Source of the DNA: JAUVYV01 sp964394625
GTDB taxonomy: Bacteria > Planctomycetota > Phycisphaerae > Sedimentisphaerales > Anaerobacaceae
Assembly: GCA_964394625.1 (NCBI GenBank)
Contig: CAYMYK010000163.1
Location: 1 to 6,978 of the forward strand
Direction: 5' to 3'
Length of the DNA stretch: 6,978 nucleotides
Under the pieces are notes generated by a model. The model did not search any database. It was not told where the DNA came from and saw only the letters and a list, made by a program, of their open reading frames with translations. Positions 1-5,132 of the stretch are shown here, piece after piece. Every line of letters starts with the position of its first letter. Within the stretch, counting starts at the first letter, position 1. A program made the position numbers and the translations under genes.

Positions 1-1387
1 CCACGAAGTAATACGCAACAGCGGTATCCGGCGATTTCGCATCAAGCTCATCAATAATCCGCTGCCACACGTTCCTCGCCAGTGCAAAGTACTTGCGCCG
101 CTCCGCCACAATCCGCTCTCTTTGCTCAGCGCTTATCCGCAGCTCCGCCGGCGTCGTGCCCTGGGCAATCTCGTAATACACCTTCGCAATCCGGCACAAG
201 CTCTCGTACACGTGCGGATGATTTCTAAAGTCCCGGACCATCCTGTCGATAGCCGGCTCGGCATTGTTTATGTCACCCGCCTCAATCATATCCAGTATAT
301 CCATCCTAAGCGCACAAACTCTCGCATCCTCCGCCTCCGGACTGTCTCCATACTTGTCGACAATCCGCTCAAACATCCGCTTCGCAAGACGCTGCCCACC
401 CTCATAAAGCTCATACTCTATCCCCGTCCAGTACAGCTCCGATGCCGCATCGGGACAACCATTCAGGTCGCGTACCATCGCATCGACCGCTGCATCCACC
501 TCCGCATCATTGCCGTCCTCTATAGAAGTGAATATCCGCGTCCGATGAGCCAATCGCTTTGCATCCAGTGCCGCCTTGTCCGCAAACTCGCTGCCTGAAA
601 AGTCCTTCGCAAGCCGCTCATACCACGCAATACAAATATCATATCGCGTCCGCCTGTCTTCGACCCTATTACGTGTCCATTCGTATTCTCTGCAAATCCA
701 GTAAAACACCTCCGCCAAATCCGCTCGCTCCGAAAAGTCTTTCAAAAACACTTCAATCGCCGCATCCGCCTGCGTGTCCCGTCCCTCGTTAATCAAAAGG
801 CATATATCAACCCTTCGAAGCCAGAACTGCCGGTCGTCGCGATACGTACTGCCGGGATACTCCCTCAGCAGCCGCTCTAAAAGTCCTTTTGCCTCTTTGT
901 ACTTTCTGTTCCACGCATACCTCCGCGCAACCGAATACAGCCGGTCCGCCAGGTCAGCGTGTCCTTTGAACCGCTGCTGTAACTGCGAAAGCATCTGCCC
1001 GGCAGGCCAGTAGTCCTGTGATTCTATCAACTGAAGAGTATTCGCCGTTGCAGCCCCAAGCAGTGACCTCTGCTCAATCTCACTGCCCTGGTTCTGCTCA
1101 ATCACTACTGCATATATGTCATTTGCCTCCGCATAACGCCTCGAATCGCTGTATTTATCCGCAACCTCGTACAGGCACTCACCCAGTCCTGCCCTGCCCC
1201 CAAACTCCGCCAACATCCGCTCCACCGCCCTGTCTGCCTCAGCAAAGCTTTCCGTCTCAATTAACGAAATAACGTTCGCCTTTGCCTGCTCGAGCTCAGC
1301 CAGCGTCGCCTGGGCACACGCTTGGCCTGCCCACGACAAAACAAACCCGGTAACGACAACTAAGCAGACCCTCACAAAACCCTGCAT
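1..1387 (-). CDS. Secreted TPR-like tandem-repeat protein (3' end outside window)
   Basis: Open frame of 462 codons from ATG at 1387-1385 to the left edge with no stop. The function is not recognised. Residues 1-25 form a Sec-type signal peptide: a hydrophobic core (about V5-L17) followed by a cleavage region near ACA-Q (23-26). The mature part is helical, with five imperfect ~78-residue repeats. Their first helices carry the anchors SLIE (41), QLIE (119), LLIN (197), TSIE (287) and DMIE (366). Each unit then has a pattern like A-V-x-x-M-L-x-x-F, L-x-x-x-L-Y-x-V-A-x-x-Y, and A-x-x-x-Y-x-x-V/L-x-x-x-P-x-S. This resembles tetratricopeptide-type helical pairs used as protein-binding scaffolds. 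Unit 3 holds a 12-residue insertion (about 240-251) and unit 5 a longer charged one (about 410-431). The start is supported by GGAGGTGAT at 1391-1399 and by a strong promoter at 1535-1563. The gene is transcribed alone from this side. An extracytoplasmic scaffold is likely; the partner is unknown. Confidence 0.85.
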   Translation of the reverse strand, partial: MQGFVRVCLVVVTGFVLSWAGQACAQATLAELEQAKANVISLIETESFAEADRAVERMLAEFGGRAGLGECLYEVADKYSDSRRYAEANDIYAVVIEQNQGSEIEQRSLLGAATANTLQLIESQDYWPAGQMLSQLQQRFKGHADLADRLYSVARRYAWNRKYKEAKGLLERLLREYPGSTYRDDRQFWLRRVDICLLINEGRDTQADAAIEVFLKDFSERADLAEVFYWICREYEWTRNRVEDRRTRYDICIAWYERLAKDFSGSEFADKAALDAKRLAHRTRIFTSIEDGNDAEVDAAVDAMVRDLNGCPDAASELYWTGIEYELYEGGQRLAKRMFERIVDKYGDSPEAEDARVCALRMDILDMIEAGDINNAEPAIDRMVRDFRNHPHVYESLCRIAKVYYEIAQGTTPAELRISAEQRERIVAERRKYFALARNVWQRIIDELDAKSPDTAVAYYFV

Positions 1388-1390
1388 ATT

Positions 1391-1399
1391 ATCACCTCC
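1391..1399 (-). promoter_or_regulatory. Shine-Dalgarno of the TPR-like gene
   Basis: On the minus strand this reads GGAGGTGAT, a full complement to the 16S rRNA 3' tail, ending three bases before the ATG at 1387-1385. It fixes the start, and the signal peptide follows directly. Confidence 0.8.
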
Positions 1400-1404
1400 G
1401 TTTC

Positions 1405-1466
1405 AATGGCAACCGCCGCCCGCTCCGTGCCGGCCCATCTCGACCTGTCTGCGGGTGCGTGCCATT
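1405..1466 (-). other. Potential stem-loop in the 5' leader of the TPR-like gene
   Basis: AATGGCA at 1405-1411 is complementary to TGCCATT at 1460-1466. Inside this arm, CCCGC (1417-1421 region) can pair with GCGGG (1451-1455 region), and a further CGC/GCG match lies between. In the minus-strand transcript this would be a long interrupted stem ending about six bases before the Shine-Dalgarno. It could modulate translation or stability. No known riboswitch or leader family was recognised. Confidence 0.35.
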
Positions 1467-1534
1467 CTCATATATTACTCAAACTTATCGTTTACCGGCT
1501 GAAATTAACATAACCGATTATTTGACGGTATTTT

Positions 1535-1563
1535 CTTATATCACATAAAATTCAATAAGTCAA
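1535..1563 (-). promoter_or_regulatory. Sigma-70 promoter with extended -10 for the TPR-like gene
   Basis: Read on the minus strand: -35 TTGACT (1563-1558), 17-bp spacer, -10 TATAAG (1540-1535), with TG one base upstream of the -10 (extended -10). This is five of six matches in each box with ideal spacing. Predicted transcription start is near 1527, giving a leader of about 140 nt before the ATG at 1387. Confidence 0.7.
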
Positions 1564-1615
1564 GCCCGTCTTCGGCGGATTGCAAAAAAAATATCCACAA
1601 TCCTTGTTAATTTGT

Positions 1616-1657
1616 AAAATCAGTGGTTAAGAAAATCAGTGTCAATTCGTGTGAATT
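1616..1657. repeat. Short degenerate direct repeats, intergenic
   Basis: AAAATCAGTG occurs at 1616-1625 and again at 1632-1641 (16-bp period). Two AATTCG-type words follow (AATTCGTGTG, then AATTCGC). The alternation of CAGTG/CGTGT words with AAT spacers resembles the short dispersed intergenic elements found in many environmental bacterial genomes. That resemblance is from memory; only the internal repetition is seen directly. Confidence 0.45.
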
Positions 1658-1802
1658 CGCAGCAAACTGCCCGGAATTTTTGCAAATTCCCCCGTATTCG
1701 CACACATACTTAAGCTTTTATAATCACAAAGTTTAAGAGTGCGGCAGTTTGGCTTGTGGTTGTTGCAGGTAAAATCGGTGTGATGTCGAGCAACAGGTTT
1801 GG

Positions 1803-2846
1803 CTACGGGGCCAGAAAGGCATCCGACTCGCAGGCGGGCAGCTCAACGCCCCTGTACCGCCGTGTATTCTGCAGTGTGAAGATATCGTCCATCGAAACAC
1901 CTGCACGGCGGTTCTTCAGAAAGCCCACACTGCCGTTGCAGAACAGCACATTTTGCCCTCGACCGCCGTGGTTGCTGCTGTTGTTTTTCAGCAGCTTATC
2001 ATTAACCACAACGCTGAATCTGCCCGAGGGGCCTTCGGGGATGTTTGCGTTTTCAAAAATCGGGTTGAGGTCTGCGATTATGGGCTTTCCCCCGGTCATA
2101 TCCACCGGCGATTTTCTGCAGTTTATTCGCAAGCTATAGGTAACGAACTTCCTGCCCGGAAAGTCGTTAAGCATTTTGACGGTTGCGGGGGCTATCTGGA
2201 GTGTTTTGAGATTTCTCCTGGCCGGACAGACGAATTCGTCGGCATTGACGTAACCGCCCCTGACCAGCAGCCACATCGGGCGGGTATTTGAGTGATTTTC
2301 AGGCCCCTGGTAGCCGAGCTTCCACCAGGGCGAGTCGGCTGCGGTGGCGACCGCCGGCATCCTGTCGCCGTTGTCGGCCCTGTAATTGCTTATGCCCTGG
2401 AAAATACTGCCCAACTGGGAGGCACATTGACTCTGCCAGTACCTTTGATGTGTGTAGCTCGAGAGGACACGAAAGCCGGTAATTACGGCAAAGCCGACTA
2501 TCATAAAGACCGCGGCGGTAGCCAGCCGGGCGGCCAGGGCCCACTGGAAGCCCCTGGAGCGTACTTTGTGTTTCTGCTCAGCAGCCAGCAGTGTTTCAAG
2601 GTGCGCCTGGCCAGAGTGGACGGCCTGGGTGAAGCGCCAGATTGCCCCTTCGGCAAGCTTATCGGGACAGGGTTCGGCGGCAATTGAATCAAGAGGGGAA
2701 AGGGAAGATTTCAGCTTTGTGTGTAGTTCAGCGGCCTGTTTATTAGAGAATATCAGATCTTGCGCCTGAGCGCTCTGCCGTTCGGATGTCAGCCCTATTG
2801 CGTAGTCGAAGATGAGTTGCTTTTGCTGGTCTGTTAGCGATGTCAT
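1803..2846 (-). CDS. Putative membrane anti-sigma factor with prepilin-like (DUF1559/H-X9-DG-type) C-terminal domain
   Basis: 347 residues. The N-terminal ~100 residues are cytoplasmic by prediction. The start resembles a zinc-less anti-sigma domain (pattern L-I-F-D-Y-A-x-G-L-T-S-E near 11-22, then a helix with Q-A-A-E-L). The H-x-x-x-C-x-x-C zinc motif is absent; C60 is the only cysteine in this part. One membrane helix spans about 105-125. The C-terminal part resembles the globular half of Planctomycete prepilin-like proteins: C141...G-I-S-N-Y-R-A-D-N-G (151-160), G-G-Y-V-x-x-D-E-F-V-C-P-A (197-209), V-T-Y-S-L (235-239), I-I-A-D (256-259), and H293 followed by V-L-F-C-N-G-S-V-G-F-L (300-310). 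The last is an H-X10-NG variant of H-X9-DG. The prepilin N-terminal cleavage site is missing. The ATG at 2846-2844 overlaps the sigma factor's TGA as ATGA, indicating translational coupling. Likely role: hold the cognate sigma factor inactive and release it on an envelope signal. The anti-sigma role rests mainly on context. Confidence 0.75.
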   Translation of the reverse strand: MTSLTDQQKQLIFDYAIGLTSERQSAQAQDLIFSNKQAAELHTKLKSSLSPLDSIAAEPCPDKLAEGAIWRFTQAVHSGQAHLETLLAAEQKHKVRSRGFQWALAARLATAAVFMIVGFAVITGFRVLSSYTHQRYWQSQCASQLGSIFQGISNYRADNGDRMPAVATAADSPWWKLGYQGPENHSNTRPMWLLVRGGYVNADEFVCPARRNLKTLQIAPATVKMLNDFPGRKFVTYSLRINCRKSPVDMTGGKPIIADLNPIFENANIPEGPSGRFSVVVNDKLLKNNSSNHGGRGQNVLFCNGSVGFLKNRRAGVSMDDIFTLQNTRRYRGVELPACESDAFLAP

Positions 2847-3454
2847 TTAGCTTTCTTACTCCTTAGCGCTGCTTTGTAGTCTTTGGCAAATCGGCCGACC
2901 GCGGTATGAAGCCGGCTCTTTACCGTGCCAATAGGTATACTTAAAACCTGGGCCATTTGTTTGTATGAAAATTTGTTAAAATAGGCCAAAATCAGAATTT
3001 CCCGCAGATTTTCCGGCATATCCGCTATAATCCGGCGTACACTCTCGGCGGTTTCATCCCTTTGCAGCTCCTCGTAAGGCCTTACCTCGGTGGCTGTCAG
3101 GACATTTAACGCATCGTTGAACGACATCTCCTCGGGGCTGGTCATAGTGCCTATCGGTACGGCCGGCGTTCGCTGCATCTTGCGAAGTGCATCCTTGGCC
3201 TTGTTGGCGGCGATGGTGAACAGCCACGGGCGAAGCGGCCTGCTCGCATCGAAGCTCGCCTGGCTGGTATAAAGCTGCAGCAGCGTCTCCTGGAAGACGT
3301 CCTCGACCAAGTCGTAGCGGTTAAGGAAGTTTCGCAGAAATGCATAAAGCCCGTTTTTGTAGCGGTTGACGATTTCCCGAAATGCACCTTCATCGCCCGC
3401 CGCCGCCCGGCTGAGCAGTTCCGCATCGCTTAATTTTGCAAACTCTGACGTCAT
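2843..3454 (-). CDS. ECF-type RNA polymerase sigma factor
   Basis: 203 residues, normal length for a two-domain group 4 sigma factor. Region 2 covers about residues 22-92. It contains the core-binding/-10 segment D-L-V-E-D-V-F-Q-E-T-L-L-Q-L-Y (48-62) and the region 2.3/2.4 motif P-W-L-F-T-I-A-A-N-K-A-K-D-A-L-R-K (76-92). After a linker of about 45 residues, region 4 (about 136-190) has P-E-N-L-R-E-I-L-I-L-A-Y-F and the helix-turn-helix Y-K-Q-M-A-Q-V-L-S-I-P-I-G-T-V-K-S-R-L-H (164-183), which reads the -35 element. The start at 3454-3452 has only a weak upstream AG-rich stretch and no strong Shine-Dalgarno, but it precedes the conserved N-terminus by the usual distance. The gene is first in an operon with the membrane protein encoded immediately after it (4-base overlap), the usual sigma/anti-sigma order. 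Target genes are unknown; the nearby cassette promoters look like housekeeping sigma-70 sites, not ECF sites. Confidence 0.93.
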   Translation of the reverse strand: MTSEFAKLSDAELLSRAAAGDEGAFREIVNRYKNGLYAFLRNFLNRYDLVEDVFQETLLQLYTSQASFDASRPLRPWLFTIAANKAKDALRKMQRTPAVPIGTMTSPEEMSFNDALNVLTATEVRPYEELQRDETAESVRRIIADMPENLREILILAYFNKFSYKQMAQVLSIPIGTVKSRLHTAVGRFAKDYKAALRSKKAK

Positions 3455-3485
3455 TTGTTTAATCGCTAAAAAATCAAGGGTAAAG

Positions 3486-3514
3486 ACTATATTCCAAACG
3501 GCTTAGAAGCAAAA
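3486..3514 (-). promoter_or_regulatory. Candidate promoter of the sigma/anti-sigma operon
   Basis: On the minus strand: -10 TATAGT (3491-3486), 17-bp spacer, -35 TTTTGC (3514-3509). The -10 is good and the -35 weak, which would suit a regulated promoter. The start would lie roughly 25 bases before the ATG at 3454. No clear ECF-type GGAAC/GTC autoregulatory pair was found, though GGAATA-N-AGTC lies in the same place. Confidence 0.35.
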
Positions 3515-3527
3515 GAAAAACTTTTGC
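3509..3527. promoter_or_regulatory. Perfect inverted repeat overlapping the sigma operon promoter
   Basis: GCAAAAG (3509-3515), five A residues, then CTTTTGC (3521-3527). The left arm coincides with the candidate -35 box of the sigma operon, so this could be an operator. It could equally be a chance AT-rich palindrome. Confidence 0.3.
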
Positions 3528-3549
3528 CGGCTGCAATTACGCCCCGCTG

Positions 3550-3571
3550 CGCAGCCTGACAGACGGCTGCG
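3550..3571. other. Short GC-rich inverted repeat
   Basis: CGCAGCC (3550-3556), an 8-base loop, then GGCTGCG (3565-3571). The 7-bp stem is perfect. There is no adjacent T run, so it is not an obvious terminator. It lies upstream of both divergent promoters. Confidence 0.3.
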
Positions 3572-3649
3572 ACCGGCGAGAATCGTTCAATTGCCCTCGA
3601 TGTCAACGGCTTCGCCTTCGCCTTCGGCTGAAAAATTTTCACTTTTTTC

Positions 3650-3679
3650 TTGACAAAGGGGCAACGGGTGGTGTAGATT
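3650..3679 (+). promoter_or_regulatory. Sigma-70 promoter upstream of the cassette array
   Basis: Perfect -35 TTGACA (3650-3655), 18-bp spacer, -10 TAGATT (3674-3679, four of six matches). Predicted start near 3686. It would produce a ~150-nt leader before the first cassette gene, or feed a short untranslated RNA. It acts in addition to the cassette's own promoter at 3768. Confidence 0.5.
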
Positions 3680-3700
3680 GGGATTATGTAGCGCGATAAA

Positions 3701-3708
3701 GGAGGTGA
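3701..3708 (+). promoter_or_regulatory. Orphan Shine-Dalgarno-like sequence
   Basis: GGAGGTGA, an ideal ribosome-binding sequence about 15 nt into the transcript from the 3650 promoter, but with no start codon at the usual distance. The next ATG (3730) is 21 bases further and opens an 8-codon frame ending at 3756. It may be a relic of a lost start or a leader element. Confidence 0.3.
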
Positions 3709-3767
3709 AAAAGGCGGTAAAAATAACTTATGGCGAGGACACGCCCGTTTCCATAAGCAAAAAGGGC

Positions 3768-3796
3768 TTGAAATTATTGTATGTGCGTGGTATAAT
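3768..3796 (+). promoter_or_regulatory. Cassette promoter, copy 1
   Basis: -35 TTGAAA (3768-3773), 17-bp spacer, perfect -10 TATAAT (3791-3796), with start near 3803 and a short leader. The same arrangement recurs before the other two PEP-CTERM genes. Confidence 0.8.
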
Positions 3797-3834
3797 GTTT
3801 TACGTATTTGAGACTCTTTTGAAAGGATGGGAAA

Positions 3835-4479
3835 ATGCGAGTTTTAACAATGGGGGTAGTGGGAGTGTGTGTGCTGACGCTGGTGGCGCCGCTTGCGAAT
3901 GCGGAATTGATTACAATTCAAATCGAAGGTGTCGTCGATACCGTCGAGGACGACGGCGACTACCTTGAAGACCAGATTCATGTCGGTGACATAATCACCG
4001 GCTATTATGTCTTTGACTCAGACACTCCTGACCAAGACTGGCTCTGGGGCGAAGAATCCCCATCAATTGGACGCTACCATTACTTTGAAGCACCGTATGG
4101 AGTCTTTCTAAACGTCAATGGCCTTGTTTTTGAGACAGATTTACTGAATGTTAACTTTCTGGTGGGGGTGTCCAATGATAATCCGTCAGGCGCAGATGTC
4201 TATTGGATTACTAGCTATAATAATGACGCTTTGTTAAATGGAACAACAGTTGATTCTATCGGGTGGCAATTGGAAGACCCAACTGGGACTATTTTGTCCA
4301 GCGACGCCTTGCTAGTCGAGGCACCGCACTTACTTGATTGGGAGTTCAATCACTTACGCTTAGATGGCGAGAGAGGAGAGTATATGATCCACGGTCACAT
4401 ACTATCGGCTGTACCTGAACCATGTACGCTTTTGTTTCTTGGCTTAGGGATACTCTCGGTTGTTCGTAGAGTTCATTAA
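3835..4479 (+). CDS. PEP-CTERM sorting domain protein, cassette copy 1
   Basis: 214 residues. The signal peptide covers residues 1-23 and ends in A-N-A. The C-terminus carries a full PEP-CTERM sorting signal: V-P-E-P near 193-196, a hydrophobic helix L-L-F-L-G-L-G-I-L-S-V-V, then R-R-V-H. Proteins with this tail are exported by Sec, then cleaved and anchored or released by an exosortase (not encoded in this window). The middle has no recognised catalytic domain. It is rich in acidic and aromatic residues (I-E-G-V-V-D-T-V-E-D, D-I-I-T-G-Y-Y-V-F-D, N-V-N-F-L, W-Q-L-E-D), suggesting an all-beta extracellular domain. The ATG at 3835 is chosen because it follows AAAGGA and matches the starts of the two paralogues. 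This copy is the most diverged, with a unique insertion D-W-L-W-G-E-E near 67-73. It is followed after 39 bases by an RCC1-repeat gene, probably co-transcribed. Confidence 0.9.
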   Translation: MRVLTMGVVGVCVLTLVAPLANAELITIQIEGVVDTVEDDGDYLEDQIHVGDIITGYYVFDSDTPDQDWLWGEESPSIGRYHYFEAPYGVFLNVNGLVFETDLLNVNFLVGVSNDNPSGADVYWITSYNNDALLNGTTVDSIGWQLEDPTGTILSSDALLVEAPHLLDWEFNHLRLDGERGEYMIHGHILSAVPEPCTLLFLGLGILSVVRRVH

Positions 4480-4505
4480 CTAACCACAACCTACATGCTC
4501 ATTCT

Positions 4506-4817
4506 GGAGGAACAGAAAATGTCACGTTCAAAATCTGTATATGTAATTGTCATTATCATTTTACTCACAGTTAGCCTTGCAAACGCGGGACCATACGCTA
4601 ATTCGCGTGCGGTTGCAGTTTCCGGAGGCGAAACTCACTCACTTGTTCTAACTGCGGATGCCAATCTTTGGGCCGCCGGTTATAATTCTTGGTATCATCT
4701 CGGAATCGGCGACGATACTACAGAACAAAATCTGCTTGTTAGAGTTCACGACGGTGACATGAACAGCCCATCCGAATATTTGGAGGGCATCATTGCTATA
4801 GACTCCGGTTGGAAACA
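4506..4817 (+). repeat. 312-bp direct repeat, copy 1
   Basis: Identical by eye to 5790-6101 (offset 1284). It starts at the Shine-Dalgarno of the RCC1 gene and ends inside codon 100, at the first H-S of blade 2. Beyond 4817 the two copies diverge at once. The next copy begins at 6948 and runs off the right edge. Confidence 0.9.
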
Positions 4818-5007
4818 CTCGTTGGCTGTAGATGTTAATAACCATGTGTGGGCATGGGGGAATAACTATTATGGTGAACTCGGCGATGATGCGACTATGT
4901 ATCCCCACTCACCTCATCCCATCCGTGTTCATGCTGGCGAGATGGGGACAACATCGGGTTTTCTTGAGAATATTGTTGCCGTTTCTGCGGGGCGCAGCGG
5001 GGCATGA
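4519..5007 (+). CDS. Truncated secreted RCC1-repeat protein, cassette copy 1
   Basis: 162 residues from ATG 4519, preceded by GGAGGAACAG (4506-4515). An in-frame ATG at 4495 is upstream of this ribosome site and not shared with the other copy, so it is rejected. Residues 1-23 are a signal peptide (long I/V core, ending A-N-A). Two RCC1-type beta-propeller blades follow with a period of about 60 residues: G-G-E-T-H-S-L (36-42) with L-W-A-A-G-Y-N (50-56), then G-W-K-H-S-L-A-V-D (97-105) with H-V-W-A-W-G-N-N-Y-Y-G-E-L-G-D-D (109-124). R-V-H-x-G-x-M recurs at 75-81 and 136-142. A third blade begins with V-S-A-G-R-S and stops exactly where the histidine should come. RCC1 propellers normally have about seven blades, so this is a fragment. 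It may be a pseudogene relic or a short secreted repeat module. Confidence 0.75.
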   Translation: MSRSKSVYVIVIIILLTVSLANAGPYANSRAVAVSGGETHSLVLTADANLWAAGYNSWYHLGIGDDTTEQNLLVRVHDGDMNSPSEYLEGIIAIDSGWKHSLAVDVNNHVWAWGNNYYGELGDDATMYPHSPHPIRVHAGEMGTTSGFLENIVAVSAGRSGA

Positions 5008-5064
5008 TGTAGCGGTGCCCTTATTTTCATCGCTGTATCATGCCGAAAAATTGTATAAAAGTGC
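5008..5064 (+). other. Cassette junction segment with relic coding tail, copy 1/2
   Basis: The segment joining the end of cassette 1 to the promoter of cassette 2. In the frame ending with TGA at 5066-5068 it would encode P-L-F-S-S-L-Y-H-A-E-K-L-Y-K-S-A. The segment before the third cassette encodes P-L-F-L-P-L-C-H-A-K-K-L-Y-K-R-A, there in frame with RCC1. Here that tail is out of frame with RCC1. It is probably the left border of the repeat unit. Confidence 0.5.
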
Positions 5065-5093
5065 TTGAATTTATGGTACGTGTGTGGTATAAT
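5065..5093 (+). promoter_or_regulatory. Cassette promoter, copy 2
   Basis: -35 TTGAAT (5065-5070), 17-bp spacer, -10 TATAAT (5088-5093). The spacer and boxes are identical to those of copy 3. The -35 overlaps the TGA of the relic tail. Confidence 0.8.
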
Positions 5094-5132
5094 GTTTTAT
5101 GTATTCGAGGGTTTTATTGAAAGGGTAAAACG

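Larger units (their letters stand above)
1388..1802. other. Intergenic region between the TPR-like gene and the sigma/anti-sigma operon
   Basis: No gene is seen in these 415 bases. The left part (1388 to about 1527) is the leader of the minus-strand TPR-like gene, with nested inverted repeats at 1405-1466. A minus-strand promoter lies at 1535-1563. Next come degenerate direct repeats (1616-1657), a perfect 7-bp inverted repeat with a 4-base loop (1673-1690), and an imperfect AT-rich palindrome (1709-1737). The last two lie downstream of the sigma operon, which is transcribed leftward, but neither has a following T tract. No convincing intrinsic terminator is visible for that operon. Confidence 0.7.
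3455..3834. other. Divergent intergenic region between the sigma operon and the cassette array
   Basis: 380 bases with no convincing gene. From left to right it holds: a candidate minus-strand promoter (3486-3514) overlapped by a perfect inverted repeat (3509-3527); a hairpin-forming GC-rich stretch (3550-3571); a short hexamer repeat CTTCGC/CTTCGC/CTTCGG (3610-3627); a plus-strand sigma-70 promoter (3650-3679); an orphan Shine-Dalgarno-like GGAGGTGA (3701-3708); a possible hairpin of CTTATGG (3727-3733) with CCATAAG (3751-3757); and the promoter of the first cassette (3768-3796). An open frame running from TTG 3678 through both sites is probably spurious. Confidence 0.7.

Noticed and set aside
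122..1272. Several plus-strand open frames across the left part of the window
   Set aside because: They are low-complexity (Pro/Arg/Ser/Cys-rich) shadows of the minus-strand repeat protein, which has a signal peptide, regular repeats, a ribosome site and a promoter.
1522..1550. Plus-strand TTGACG-N17-ATAAAA promoter-like sequence
   Set aside because: Poor -10, no plus-strand gene follows, and it overlaps the far better minus-strand promoter.
1719..1724. Plus-strand TATAAT word
   Set aside because: No acceptable -35 box 16-18 bp upstream and no plus-strand gene downstream; it is part of an AT-rich palindrome.
1673..1737. Inverted repeats 1673-1690 and 1709-1737 as terminators of the sigma operon
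   Set aside because: The stems are short and AT-rich and no T tract follows on the minus strand.
1756..2769. Plus- and minus-strand alternative frames overlapping the anti-sigma gene
   Set aside because: None has a ribosome site or recognisable domain; the 347-residue frame shows coherent domains and the ATGA coupling.
3678..3968. 96-residue frame starting at TTG
   Set aside because: It runs through two promoters and the PEP-CTERM start in another frame, and its C-terminal part is an Arg/Gly/Cys-rich shadow of the signal-peptide region.
4495..4518. Upstream start giving an N-terminus M-L-I-L-E-E-Q-K on the first RCC1 gene
   Set aside because: It lies upstream of the ribosome site, is not conserved in the second copy, and would spoil the signal peptide that begins at 4519.
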